This document shows, one piece after another, positions 9,512-18,145 of a stretch of 64,000 bases of DNA. Below the pieces are notes generated by a model, which worked only from the letters and a program-made list of their open reading frames with translations, was not told where the DNA came from and did not search any database. The stretch is from Paenibacillus allorhizosphaerae (GTDB lineage: Bacteria; Bacillota; Bacilli; Paenibacillales; NBRC-103111): assembly GCF_910594985.1 (NCBI RefSeq), contig NZ_CAJVCE010000012.1:177418-241417 (forward strand). Direction: 5' to 3'. Each line of letters opens with the position of its first letter. Positions within the stretch are counted from its first letter, which is position 1. Made by a program: the position numbers and the translations under genes.

Positions 9512-9652
9512 ACAAACGTTCACGAAACGAAGAAACCGCAGATGTTGGCGCATCCGCGGTTTCCGTACAATAGATTGCCTTCAAGGCGATCGGCATAAGG
9601 AACGCTGCAGACCTCCTGGCTTGTTGGGCTCAAGGGAGGTCTACTTTTTTTT
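9512..9652 (+). ncRNA. Candidate antisense antitoxin RNA (RatA-like in arrangement)
   Basis: A transcript of about 140 bases would run from the extended -10 promoter to a strong terminator: AGACCTCC (9609-9616) pairs with GGAGGTCT (9635-9642), followed by eight T (9645-9652). That T run is the complement of the last lysine codons of the convergent toxin gene. The RNA would therefore pair with the end of the toxin reading frame and its whole 3' untranslated region, the arrangement known for the txpA/RatA type I system of B. subtilis. A second hairpin (9532-9563) lies inside it. The RNA itself is inferred, not observed. Confidence 0.55.
9532..9563 (-). terminator. Probable terminator of the toxin mRNA
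   Basis: GAAACCGC (9532-9539) pairs with GCGGTTTC (9556-9563), extended inside by GATG/CATC after one mismatch. On the minus strand the stem is followed by TTCGTTTCG, a weak U-rich tract, which would end the toxin message about 110 bases after its stop codon. Confidence 0.5.
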
Positions 9653-9724
9653 CAAGTAGGAAAGCAAGGCGATGATAAACATGCCAAACATGAACATGAC
9701 CGTCAACGCATCCCTGACTTCCAT
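9641..9724 (-). CDS. Small hydrophobic toxin, putative holin-like / TxpA-BsrG type (27 aa)
   Basis: The peptide MEVRDALTVMFMFGMFIIAL plus a basic tail LSYLKKK is one membrane-spanning segment, the pattern of the putative holin-like toxins found in Bacillus and Paenibacillus type I toxin-antitoxin loci. The frame is open upstream, but AAAGGAGGT (9731-9739) six bases before the ATG at 9724 fixes this start. The ribosome site is masked by its own hairpin, and a convergent antisense RNA covers the end of the gene. Known relatives insert in the membrane and stop growth or lyse cells. The role here is inferred from sequence and layout alone. Confidence 0.72.
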   Translation of the reverse strand: MEVRDALTVMFMFGMFIIALLSYLKKK

Positions 9725-9728
9725 GGCA

Positions 9729-9750
9729 ACACCTCCTTTCCAGGAGACGT
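9729..9750 (-). promoter_or_regulatory. Hairpin masking the toxin ribosome-binding site
   Basis: On the mRNA, ACGTCTCCT pairs with AGGAGGTGT around a GGAA loop (nine pairs, two of them G-U). The second strand contains the AGGAGG ribosome site of the toxin. This would hold translation of the full-length message low, as known for several type I toxins. Confidence 0.6.
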
Positions 9751-9787
9751 GCCAACCACCCTTGGGGGCCGATTCTATTGCCTCTTT

Positions 9788-9816
9788 ATCATACCATAAT
9801 TTTCTATGCATGAGAA
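9788..9816 (-). promoter_or_regulatory. Sigma-A-like promoter of the toxin gene
   Basis: On the minus strand, TTCTCA (9811-9816) and TATGAT (9788-9793) are separated by 17 bases. The predicted start near 9781 leaves a leader of about 57 bases that contains the masking hairpin. Confidence 0.55.
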
Positions 9817-9852
9817 CATATATTCGCATTTCGCGAATATAGTCCTATTTCA

Positions 9853-10266
9853 TTAAGCGTTCGCTACTTTTCCCAGCAAATAGACGAGCAATTGTTGATT
9901 ATGCGATGAAATCCGGCTTAAATACGATTGCAAAAACTGTTCGCGAATGGCGATCCCGCGTTCGCACTCGTGCCTTCCTTTGCCCGTCACCAGCACCCAA
10001 ACGATACGTCGATCTTTCTCGTCCCGTTCCCTTGCGATCAGCTCGCTCTTCTCCATCCGGTCCAGCAGCGTCGTGATAGCGGCAGGCGTCGTATCCAAAT
10101 GATCAATGAAATCCGAAGGCTTCATCTTCTCTTTGCCGGAGTACATAAGAAGCTCCAGTACTTTCAACTGACCTTCCGTAAGCGTTGGCGCAAGCTCGGT
10201 CTCCATGTGCGTGCGCAAATCCTTGGACAATTTCCACCATAGCTTGGCAAATTCCTGGGTAATCAT
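9853..10266 (-). CDS. MarR-family transcriptional regulator
   Basis: A 137-residue winged-helix regulator. TEGQLKVLELLMYSG starts the DNA-binding domain, LDTTPAAITTLLDRMEKSEL is the recognition helix region, and IARERDEKDRRIVWVLVTGKG is the wing with the D-x-R-D-x-R pattern typical of MarR. The start at 10266 has GGGAGTGG just upstream; earlier in-frame starts lack a ribosome site. An extended -10 (TGCTATAAT) at 10303-10308 on the minus strand is a likely promoter about 40 bases upstream. It is transcribed away from the 55-residue gene at 10471 and towards the toxin module, from which it is separated by 24 bases. Ligand and targets are unknown. Confidence 0.88.
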   Translation of the reverse strand: MITQEFAKLWWKLSKDLRTHMETELAPTLTEGQLKVLELLMYSGKEKMKPSDFIDHLDTTPAAITTLLDRMEKSELIARERDEKDRRIVWVLVTGKGRHECERGIAIREQFLQSYLSRISSHNQQLLVYLLGKVANA

Positions 10267-10470
10267 AGCACCACTCCCGTGAAATATCCAATGTTTTCCC
10301 TTATTATAGCATTCTTGCAAGCGCAATAAAAGGTTAATAGCATGAATATTTTAGGACATGAAGCGATAAAATGATGTACCTTTTGACGAGCTTCAACATA
10401 TATTGCAACCATGATCGTCGCCTAGCGGCGGAGCTTGTCATATCGTGAATCGGCAAAGGAGAGACAGCTT

Positions 10471-10638
10471 ATGGATGAATGGAAAATGAAAATCGGCGAG
10501 CTGGCGCTTCAAAAAGGAATTATAAACGACCCAAACTGGCTCGAAAAGTTGGACGATTCGATGCCGGTATGGGCCGTTCTTGAAATGCTGCTCGGGCTTA
10601 TGGAGAAGCTGGAAACGAACTACTCCAGCTATGATTAA
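10471..10638 (+). CDS. Hypothetical 55-residue protein
   Basis: I do not recognise this protein. It starts at ATG 10471 with AAAGGAGAG upstream and reads as a small soluble helical protein (MDEWKMKIGELALQKGII, ending [10 protein letters not shown]), acidic overall. The long upstream frame has no ribosome site. Its TAA overlaps that of parC on the other strand (shared TTAA at 10635-10638), so the two genes meet tail to tail with no spacer. Confidence 0.6.
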   Translation: MDEWKMKIGELALQKGIINDPNWLEKLDDSMPVWAVLEMLLGLMEKLETNYSSYD

Positions 10639-13070
10639 ACGAACTTCATCAAATCGATGACACTCTCGTTTTTGTTGAGGGAAACCACTTGTTTCCCCGT
10701 CGACTTGCGATCGTCTATCGGCGTCTGCTCGGTCGAGAACGTAACCCGCTCTCCGGTACTGAGCACTGCCGCAATATCGAACGGCTCTTTCACCGCATAC
10801 GCACGCACAAGCTTGGTGCCGTTCGGCTTCACCCGTTTGCCTTCTTTGAACTCAAACGTAATGATGCCTTTGCCGCCGCGCCCTTGCACAGGGTAGTCGA
10901 CCACTAGCGATCGCTTGGCGTAGCCGTGATCGGAGATCACGACGACTTCCCCTTCATCGCCGTCGATCCAATCGGCCGCGACGACTTCGTCGTCGTCTTT
11001 CAATTGGATCCCGCGGACGCCTCCAGCGGCACGTCCCATCGGGTTGACTTCGTCTTCCTTGAAGCGGATCGACATGCCCTGCTTGGTCACCAGCAGCAAA
11101 TCTTTGCCACCGGTGCTCAGCAGCACGTTCAGCACGGCATCCTGCTCGGCTACTTTGCAGGCGACGATACCGATCGAACGGTTCGTTGCATACTCCTTCA
11201 ATTCGGTGCGCTTCACTTGACCTTTGCGGGTTACGAATACAAGCGATTTGCCCGCCTCCTCGAAATCTTTAACGGGGATGACATCGACGATCCGGTCGTC
11301 TTTCGGAATCGGAATGACGTTGACGATTGCCGTACCGTTGTCTTTCCACTTATACTCCGGAATCTGATGCACGGGCAGCAGGAAGTACTGTCCTTTTTGC
11401 GTGAAAATAAGCAAATTCTCGAGCGTATTGACATCGAACAAGTGACGCAGGTAGTCGCCTTCCTTGAGCCCCGTTTTATCAATCTCGCCGCCGGAACGGA
11501 TGAAGGACAACTTGCCTGTACGTTTGATGTACCCGTCGTTCGACAGCGTAACGAATACATCCTCAGCGGTAACCATCACTTCCAGATTGACCTTCAGCTC
11601 TTCTACCTCATCCTGAATATCGGAACGGCGGTTAATGCCGTATTTTTCGCGAATTTGGGAGATCTCCTCTTTGATGACGGCGAGCAGCTTTTTCTCGCTT
11701 CCCAATATACCTTGAAGATACGACACCGTCTTTTGAACTTCCTTCAGCTCTTTCTCGAGCGAATGAATTTCCAGATTGGTCAAGCGGTACAATTGAAGCG
11801 TCAAGATCGCATCGGCCTGCCGTTCGGTAAATCCGAATTTCTCGACCAAGTTGTTCTGCGCGTCCTGACGGTTTTTGGAAGCCTTGATCGTTGCGATAAC
11901 TTCGTCTAGAATGTTGAGCGCCTTCACCAAGCCTTCCAGCACGTGAGCGCGGTCAAGCGCTTTTTCCAGCTCGTACTGGGAGCGGTGTGTGACCACTTCT
12001 TTCTGATGCGCGATATACGCCCCGAGCATCTCGATCAGTCCTAGCTGCTTCGGCGTCTTGTTCACGATGGCAACCATGTTGAAATTATATGCGACCTGGA
12101 GGTCGGTCTTTTTGAGCAAATACGCCAATATCCCTTGCGCGTCCGCCTCCTTCTTCAATTCAACGACGATCCGCAGCCCTTCGCGTCCGCTCTCGTCGCG
12201 CACTTCGGTAATGCCTTCGATTTTTTTCTCCAGGCGAATGTTTTCCATTGCCGTCACAAGTCGCGATTTGACGACCTGATACGGGATTTCGGTAATGACG
12301 ATCTGTTGACGTCCGCCGCGCATATCTTCGATCGCCGTACGCCCCCGCAAATAAATGCGGCCGCGCCCTGTACGGTAAGCCTCGCGGATGCCCTCCGAGC
12401 CCATAATGATGCCGCCGGTCGGAAAATCCGGTCCGCGGACGATGCCCATCAAGTCCTCCAGCGTCGACTCGGGACGGTCGATGAAGGCAATGCACGCATC
12501 GATGACCTCGCGCAAGCTATGCGGCGGAATCTCTGTCGCAAAACCGGAAGAAATGCCGCTGACGCCGTTGACGAGCAGGTTCGGAAAACGGGACGGAAGC
12601 ACGACCGGCTCCTTCGTCGAATTGTCGAAGTTATCTTTGAACTGCACGGTGCGCTTCTCGATATCCCGCAGCAGCTCCATCGCAATCTCAGACAGCCGCG
12701 CTTCCGTATAACGCATCGCCGCCGCAGGGTCGTCGTCGAGCGAACCCCAGTTGCCGTGACCGTCGATCAGCACATGGCCCATTTTCCACGGCTGCGCCAT
12801 CCGCACCATGCCGTCATAGATGGAAGCATCGCCGTGAGGATGGTAGTTGCCCATGACGTCCCCGACGGTTTTGGCCGATTTGCGGTACGGCTTGTCCGGC
12901 GTGTTGCCGGAGTCGTACATGGCGTACAAAATACGCCGTTGTACGGGCTTTAATCCGTCGCGAACATCCGGGATCGCGCGGTCTTGAATAATATATTTGG
13001 AATACCGGCCGAATCGGTCTCCGACAACCTCTTCGAGAAAGGCCGGCAAAAATTTTTCTGGTATACTCAA
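10635..13070 (-). CDS. parC: ParC, DNA topoisomerase IV subunit A
   Basis: The DNA breakage-reunion subunit of topoisomerase IV, which unlinks daughter chromosomes. It is 811 residues long. The active-site tyrosine is Tyr121 in [12 protein letters not shown]. The quinolone-determining region reads [15 protein letters not shown] (about 76-90). The coiled-coil arm lies around 370-450 and the C-terminal half has the beta-pinwheel repeats that grip DNA (for example [11 protein letters not shown]). The start is a TTG at 13070 with a run of G upstream. Pairing with parE immediately upstream (15-base gap) identifies it as ParC rather than GyrA. No terminator was seen between its stop and the convergent small gene. 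Confidence 0.95.
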   Translation of the reverse strand: MSIPEKFLPAFLEEVVGDRFGRYSKYIIQDRAIPDVRDGLKPVQRRILYAMYDSGNTPDKPYRKSAKTVGDVMGNYHPHGDASIYDGMVRMAQPWKMGHVLIDGHGNWGSLDDDPAAAMRYTEARLSEIAMELLRDIEKRTVQFKDNFDNSTKEPVVLPSRFPNLLVNGVSGISSGFATEIPPHSLREVIDACIAFIDRPESTLEDLMGIVRGPDFPTGGIIMGSEGIREAYRTGRGRIYLRGRTAIEDMRGGRQQIVITEIPYQVVKSRLVTAMENIRLEKKIEGITEVRDESGREGLRIVVELKKEADAQGILAYLLKKTDLQVAYNFNMVAIVNKTPKQLGLIEMLGAYIAHQKEVVTHRSQYELEKALDRAHVLEGLVKALNILDEVIATIKASKNRQDAQNNLVEKFGFTERQADAILTLQLYRLTNLEIHSLEKELKEVQKTVSYLQGILGSEKKLLAVIKEEISQIREKYGINRRSDIQDEVEELKVNLEVMVTAEDVFVTLSNDGYIKRTGKLSFIRSGGEIDKTGLKEGDYLRHLFDVNTLENLLIFTQKGQYFLLPVHQIPEYKWKDNGTAIVNVIPIPKDDRIVDVIPVKDFEEAGKSLVFVTRKGQVKRTELKEYATNRSIGIVACKVAEQDAVLNVLLSTGGKDLLLVTKQGMSIRFKEDEVNPMGRAAGGVRGIQLKDDDEVVAADWIDGDEGEVVVISDHGYAKRSLVVDYPVQGRGGKGIITFEFKEGKRVKPNGTKLVRAYAVKEPFDIAAVLSTGERVTFSTEQTPIDDRKSTGKQVVSLNKNESVIDLMKFV

Positions 13071-13085
13071 GCGTAAGGCCCCCCG

Positions 13086-15059
13086 TTATTCTTCGTATTC
13101 GGTGAAGTCCACATTCTCGATGATCCAGCGCTTGCGCGGATCCACTTTGTCTCCCATCAGCGTGGACACGCGGCGCTCGGCTTTCGCCGCATCCTCGATT
13201 TGCACCTTCAGCAAGGTGCGCGTAGCCGGATCCATCGTCGTTTCCCACAACTGATCCGGATTCATTTCGCCGAGACCTTTGTACCGCTGAAGCTCGATGT
13301 TCTTGCCGAGTTCTTTGGTTAAGGCATTCAGCTGCTCGTCGGTCCAGGCGTATCGAATCGAGCTGTTCTTGCCTGCCTTCTTCGTCACTTTAAACAGCGG
13401 CGGCTGAGCGATATATACTTTGCCCGCATCGATGAGCGGCTTCATGTACCGGTAGAAAAACGTCAGCAGCAGCACCTGAATGTGGGCACCGTCGGTGTCG
13501 GCGTCGGTCATAATAATAATTTTCGCATAATTGCTCTCCGATTCGTCAAACTCCGGTCCGACCCCCGCTCCGATTGCGGCGATGATCGCCTTGTACTCGT
13601 CATTTTTCATGATGTCGAGCAGCTTGGCCTTCTCCGGATTCATCGGCTTGCCCTTCAGCGGCAAAATCGCCTGATGCCTAGAATCGCGCCCTTGCTTGGC
13701 GGAGCCGCCGGCCGAATCCCCTTCCACGATGAACAGCTCGTTGCGCGTGTAGTCCTTCGACTGCGCCGGCGTCAGCTTGCCGCCGAGGTTCGAGCTCTCG
13801 CTCTTTCCTTTCTTGCCGCTGCGCACTTCTTCCCGCGCTTTGCGCGCCGCTTCGCGGGCTTTGGCCGACTGGATCGCTTTCTTCATGACCAGCTGAGCCA
13901 CTTGCGGGTTCTCTTCGAGGAACACGGCCATCTTATCGGACACGACGGAATCCACCGCGCTGCGGGCCGAAGCGCTCCCGAGCTGATCTTTCGTCTGGCC
14001 GACGAATTCGACTTCGCCCATCTTGATGTTGATGACCGCCATCATGCCTTCGCGCAAATCTTGGCCGTCGAGGTTTTTCTCCTTTTCCTTGAGCATGCCG
14101 CTCTTGCGCGCATACTCGTTCATGACGCGCGTGTAAGCCGTCTTGAAGCCGGTTTCGTGCGTCCCGCCTCCGCGCGTCGGAATGGAGTTGACGAACGAAA
14201 CGAGCGTTTCGGTATAACCGTCGTTATACTGCAGCGCCACTTCGACCTCGATCTCGTCCTTCTCAGCGACAAAATGAATGACGTCGTGTAAAACCGCCTT
14301 GTCCTCGTTCAAAAATTGAACGAACTGGCTCGCGCCGCCCTCGTATTGAAACTCCTCTTTCTTGTCAGCACGCTCGTCGGTGAGCGTCACTTTCAGACCG
14401 GAGTTCAAAAAAGCGATTTCCTGCAGACGTTCGTACAGGGTATCGAAATTAATCGTCGTTCCGCTTTGAAATACCCGCTTGTCGGGCTTAAACGTTACTT
14501 TCGTACCGGTTTTGCGCGTCGTGCCTGTTACTTCAAGCCCCGTCACCGGTTCGCCGACATGCTCTTTTCCCTGCTCGTCGACCCAATACTCGAAGCGTTG
14601 GCGGTGAATTTTACCTTCGCGGTATATGTCCACTTCCAGCCATTCCGACAGCGCGTTCGTGACGGATGCGCCGACGCCATGCAGACCGCCGGATTTTTTG
14701 TACCCTCCGCCGCCGAACTTGCCTCCCGCATGCAAAATCGTAAAGACGACCTGCGGCGTCGGGATGCCGGTTTTATGCATGCCCGTAGGAATACCGCGGC
14801 CATTATCGTACACCGTGATCGATTGGTCTTTGTGTATCGTGACGTCGATTTGCGAGCAAAATTTGGCCAAATGCTCATCAACGGCGTTGTCTACAATTTC
14901 CCACACAAGATGATGAAGCCCTGAAGCGCTCGTGCTGCCTATGTACATCCCCGGCCGTTTGCGGACCGCCACGAGCCCTTCCAGTACTTGTATATCGTCT
15001 GCGCCATAATCCTGCGGCGCCGCTATCGTATTACCAAAAATATCGAGTTGTTCCGCCAA
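13086..15059 (-). CDS. parE: ParE, DNA topoisomerase IV subunit B
   Basis: The ATPase subunit of topoisomerase IV. The GHKL ATP-binding site is seen as EIVDNAVDEHLA and DNGRGIP followed by the GGLHGVGASVTNAL lid. The C-terminal TOPRIM domain has LFIVEGDSAGGSAKQGRD, the Mg-binding MTDADTDGAHI, and the QRYKGLGEMNPDQLWETTMD motif. I place the start at TTG 15059 because GGGAGG lies eight bases upstream; the frame is open to an ATG at 15089 but without a ribosome site. That gives 657 residues, close to the family norm, followed directly by parC. Confidence 0.95.
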   Translation of the reverse strand: MAEQLDIFGNTIAAPQDYGADDIQVLEGLVAVRKRPGMYIGSTSASGLHHLVWEIVDNAVDEHLAKFCSQIDVTIHKDQSITVYDNGRGIPTGMHKTGIPTPQVVFTILHAGGKFGGGGYKKSGGLHGVGASVTNALSEWLEVDIYREGKIHRQRFEYWVDEQGKEHVGEPVTGLEVTGTTRKTGTKVTFKPDKRVFQSGTTINFDTLYERLQEIAFLNSGLKVTLTDERADKKEEFQYEGGASQFVQFLNEDKAVLHDVIHFVAEKDEIEVEVALQYNDGYTETLVSFVNSIPTRGGGTHETGFKTAYTRVMNEYARKSGMLKEKEKNLDGQDLREGMMAVINIKMGEVEFVGQTKDQLGSASARSAVDSVVSDKMAVFLEENPQVAQLVMKKAIQSAKAREAARKAREEVRSGKKGKSESSNLGGKLTPAQSKDYTRNELFIVEGDSAGGSAKQGRDSRHQAILPLKGKPMNPEKAKLLDIMKNDEYKAIIAAIGAGVGPEFDESESNYAKIIIMTDADTDGAHIQVLLLTFFYRYMKPLIDAGKVYIAQPPLFKVTKKAGKNSSIRYAWTDEQLNALTKELGKNIELQRYKGLGEMNPDQLWETTMDPATRTLLKVQIEDAAKAERRVSTLMGDKVDPRKRWIIENVDFTEYEE

Positions 15060-15125
15060 AATTGCAGCCTCCCTAAACGCGTAAGTCATCCATTCAGCTA
15101 AAATGCATTATAACATTTGAACGGA

Positions 15126-16118
15126 TTAGTTCAACACATCTTTTTTCGTAAACACGGTAAAAGAGATCAATACCGAAACGATTCCCCACACGGTCAGCAC
15201 AGCCAGGGAGAACGGCAAATTCATGCCTTTGATCGGCGGAAGCGCCCCGGTCAAATAATCGGTCAGCTTCAAATTGACCATAAATAAATATTTAGCCGTC
15301 TCCCAGGAAGAGACCATATTGGTTAAGATCGAGCCCGAAATGAGCACCGCGAGCATGATCCCCATCCCGGCCGCCGTGCTTCGAACAAGCACTGAGAACA
15401 TGAGCGTCATGACGCCGACGATCAGGGCCGCATACCAGACGAGTCCCAATTCCATTATTAAATAAAGCCACTGTGCCACTGGGCGAACGTTCGAAAAATC
15501 GACTTCCGTTCCGCTTACCTGGAATCCGAAAAATACGGGCATATCCCATCCGCCATAACCGAACACAATCCCCGAGATGAGATAGCATAGCAGGCCGGTT
15601 GCCAGAACGATGAAAGAAACAAACAGCATGATCGTAATCAGTTTGCTCAGCAGCACCTTCCATCGCCGGACAGGCCTTGTCAGCAGCAGCTTGATCGTCC
15701 CCGACGTATGCTCGCCGGATACGAGATCGGATGCTACGACCATAACCATGAGCGGGATAAAAAGACCGACCGCGTTTTTCACAAACTCTCTTGTAAAGGT
15801 TACCCCGTTCGGTGAAGCCGGATTCACATCTTTATCCAAATAGTACTGCGCGAGCTTCACTTCCACCCGCCGCCATTGCTTCCACTCCTCCGGCATGCGG
15901 TTGCTGCCGATACTTCGCGTATAATCGACAATTTTCTGCCGCTGCTCCGCGCGCCAATCGGTTGTCCCGAACTGCTTCTGATTGTTTTGCGTCACTTTCA
16001 TCTGCGCATACGTAAACATCGGAATAATTGCGGCAAGGATGAGCAGAACGACGAGCAGCCGGCGTTTTTTCACGAGTTTGATGCATTCGTTCTTGACGAG
16101 CGGGTACAGACTAACCAA
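15126..16118 (-). CDS. ABC-2 type transporter permease
   Basis: A membrane protein of about 330 residues with an N-terminal segment (LLVVLLILAAIIPMF), a long extracellular loop of about 90 residues rich in charged residues, and four to five further membrane spans. VASDLVSGEHTSGTIKLLLT is the conserved region that contacts the ATPase in ABC-2 exporters. The TTG at 16118 is a likely start because GGAGGGTG lies nine bases upstream; a GTG at 16127 is also possible. It overlaps the end of the ATPase gene and is translated with it. The exported substrate is unknown; relatives include bacteriocin-immunity and drug exporters. Confidence 0.85.
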   Translation of the reverse strand: MVSLYPLVKNECIKLVKKRRLLVVLLILAAIIPMFTYAQMKVTQNNQKQFGTTDWRAEQRQKIVDYTRSIGSNRMPEEWKQWRRVEVKLAQYYLDKDVNPASPNGVTFTREFVKNAVGLFIPLMVMVVASDLVSGEHTSGTIKLLLTRPVRRWKVLLSKLITIMLFVSFIVLATGLLCYLISGIVFGYGGWDMPVFFGFQVSGTEVDFSNVRPVAQWLYLIMELGLVWYAALIVGVMTLMFSVLVRSTAAGMGIMLAVLISGSILTNMVSSWETAKYLFMVNLKLTDYLTGALPPIKGMNLPFSLAVLTVWGIVSVLISFTVFTKKDVLN

Positions 16119-17103
16119 TGCGCTCACCCTCCGTCAGCTTCAAAAATAAGTCCTCCAAGGTCGGGTGTTTCAGCTCGATCCCATACAATTGCACGCCGCA
16201 ATCGACCATCCGGCCTGACAGCGCCGGAATCCGTTCCGGATTCATCTCGGTAACGATACGGTCCGCGGCAAGCTCCCCCGGCCGTGCTTCTCCCGTATTC
16301 GCCTGCTCCGTCTCGCCCAGCGACAGCACTTTAACATCCTCCTCCGCATGCAGGATCGAAAGCGCGGGCTCTGCAGGCAGCACACGCCAGACGACGGTAC
16401 TGACGGATTCGTCGATCAACGCCGATACTTCCCCTACGCGGATCACTTCGCCATGACTAATAATCGCCACCCGGTCGCACATTTGCTGAATTTCGCTGAG
16501 CAGATGGCTGGAGACGAACAAACTGAGTCCTTGTTCGGCCAGCCGTCGTATAAATTCGCGCAATTCCTTAATGCCCTGCGGGTCCAGTCCGTTGGTCGGC
16601 TCGTCCAGTATGAGCAGCTTCGGGTCGTTCAGCAGCGCTTGGGCGATGCCGAGCCGCTGCCGCATGCCGAGCGAATACGTCTTGACTTTATCGTGTATGC
16701 GATGATCCATCCCTACGATCTCGACCACTTCGTGTATGCGCTCTTCGGTAATCCCCGGCAGCATCCGGGCAAAATGCTCAAGATTTTCCCACCCGCTCAA
16801 GTACGGGTACAATTCCGGATTTTCGACGATGCAGCCCACGTATTGAAGCGCTTCATCGTGCTCCTTCTGCACGTCATAGCCGCAGATGGCAATCGATCCT
16901 TCGGTCGGACGGATCAGATCGACGAGCATGCGGATCGTCGTCGTCTTGCCAGAGCCGTTCGGCCCGAGAAACCCGAAGATTTCACCGGCTTTTACGTCGA
17001 ATGAAATGCCTTTAATGATGAGCCGTTTGCCGATTTGTTTCTTTACGTTTTGCACCGATAAAACGATCTCCGCGTCTCTCCCTTTTGCGGCCGCTTGTCC
17101 CAC
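16111..17103 (-). CDS. ABC transporter ATP-binding protein
   Basis: The 330-residue ATPase of an ABC-2 exporter. Walker A is GPNGSGKTT (about residues 48-56), the signature is LGMRQRLGIAQAL, Walker B is LLILDEPTNGLDP, and the switch histidine lies in LFVSSHLLSEI. A C-terminal extension of about 100 residues (INP domain ending KHPTLEDLFLKLTEGERIG) is common in this group (CcmA/BcrA-type). The start is a GTG at 17103 with AAGGGGG nine bases upstream. It forms a two-gene operon with the permease downstream. Confidence 0.93.
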   Translation of the reverse strand: MGQAAAKGRDAEIVLSVQNVKKQIGKRLIIKGISFDVKAGEIFGFLGPNGSGKTTTIRMLVDLIRPTEGSIAICGYDVQKEHDEALQYVGCIVENPELYPYLSGWENLEHFARMLPGITEERIHEVVEIVGMDHRIHDKVKTYSLGMRQRLGIAQALLNDPKLLILDEPTNGLDPQGIKELREFIRRLAEQGLSLFVSSHLLSEIQQMCDRVAIISHGEVIRVGEVSALIDESVSTVVWRVLPAEPALSILHAEEDVKVLSLGETEQANTGEARPGELAADRIVTEMNPERIPALSGRMVDCGVQLYGIELKHPTLEDLFLKLTEGERIG

Positions 17104-17141
17104 GATTCCAGTCCCCCTTACACCTATTCATGCGACGGCAT

Positions 17142-17966
17142 TTATTGCAGTACATCGGCGATCCGCTGCGCCATTCGTTCATATCCGTATTGATTCGGAT
17201 GAAAATGATCGCTGTACAAATATTTGTTCAAGTTCAGTTCGAACAAATCATATGTCGGCACCACCGTAATGTTCGGATATTTGTTCGCAAGCTCGAATGC
17301 CGCCATATTCCACCGCTGTACGATCGGCCCGCCGGCACGGTTCGCATCCAAATCCAGAAACGGATGGTACAGCCCGACATACAGGATCTTCGCTTTCGGA
17401 TTCGCTTTGGATACGCGGTCGAATATTTGCTCGAGCCGCTTTGCCGCTTCCGGGATTCGCGTCGCAGCCGCGGCGGGATTAAAACCTTCGCCGTTCTGGG
17501 AGCCGAATAAATCGGCGCCGCCTTCGAACAGGTCGTTGCCGCCGATCGTAATGAGCACGAGGTCGGCTTCCCCGATCGATTTCGCAATGTCTTTCTTCGC
17601 TTCCCAGTCCTTCAGCAAGTCTGCCGTACGGAATCCGGGAATGGCGAAATTGTTGTACACGAACACCGGCTTTCCCAGCTGTTTTTCAAGCTTATCCCGA
17701 AGCTGCCCGATATAGCCTTTGCCCGTTAAATCGCCGGTTCCTGCCGTTAACGAATCGCCCAAAGCTACGATCCGGATACGATCTTTGGCTGCCCATGCGT
17801 CCTCTCCCCGATGTTCTTCCGGCGTTTGCGGGGCCGGCGCTTCTGTAGCGACCGGCTTCGGAAACATGATCTGGTTGATTGCATAAACGAAGCCCAACAC
17901 GCATAATAACGTGGACAGCAACGCGGTAATGCCGACGACACGCCATAACCCTTTTGTCGAAAACAT
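17142..17966 (-). CDS. Membrane-anchored SGNH/GDSL-family hydrolase
   Basis: A 274-residue protein with an N-terminal membrane anchor (about residues 7-29, VVGITALLSTLLCVLGFVYA) and an extracellular esterase/lipase-type domain. Block I is VALGDSLTAGTG, block III is GGNDLF, and the catalytic Asp/His pair is in DHFHPNQYGYERMA, so all four SGNH blocks are visible. The start at 17966 has a GGGGG ribosome site; the frame is open further upstream without one. It is 38 bases upstream of the ABC exporter pair and may be in the same transcript. The substrate is unknown; deacylation of a lipid or cell-wall glycan is typical. Confidence 0.88.
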   Translation of the reverse strand: MFSTKGLWRVVGITALLSTLLCVLGFVYAINQIMFPKPVATEAPAPQTPEEHRGEDAWAAKDRIRIVALGDSLTAGTGDLTGKGYIGQLRDKLEKQLGKPVFVYNNFAIPGFRTADLLKDWEAKKDIAKSIGEADLVLITIGGNDLFEGGADLFGSQNGEGFNPAAAATRIPEAAKRLEQIFDRVSKANPKAKILYVGLYHPFLDLDANRAGGPIVQRWNMAAFELANKYPNITVVPTYDLFELNLNKYLYSDHFHPNQYGYERMAQRIADVLQ

Positions 17967-18103
17967 GTCATTTCCCCCTGCACTCCAAGAGCCCGTCGTA
18001 AAGTATTCGTCCGATCTTCCGAAATTTGCACGTATGGACAAGTTCACTTTTTAGAGTAGCGGTTTGTCGCGCTTTTTGCAAATCAACGGCGCACATGGAG
18101 AAG

Positions 18104-18128
18104 CCCCGGCGGACGTTGTCTGCCGGGG
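18104..18128 (-). terminator. Hairpin after the M23 peptidase gene
   Basis: CCCCGGC (18104-18110) pairs with GCCGGGG (18122-18128). On the minus strand it follows the peptidase stop by about 17 bases; the downstream T tract is poor, so termination may be partial. Confidence 0.45.
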
Positions 18129-18145
18129 TCTGTATGTATATCGGT

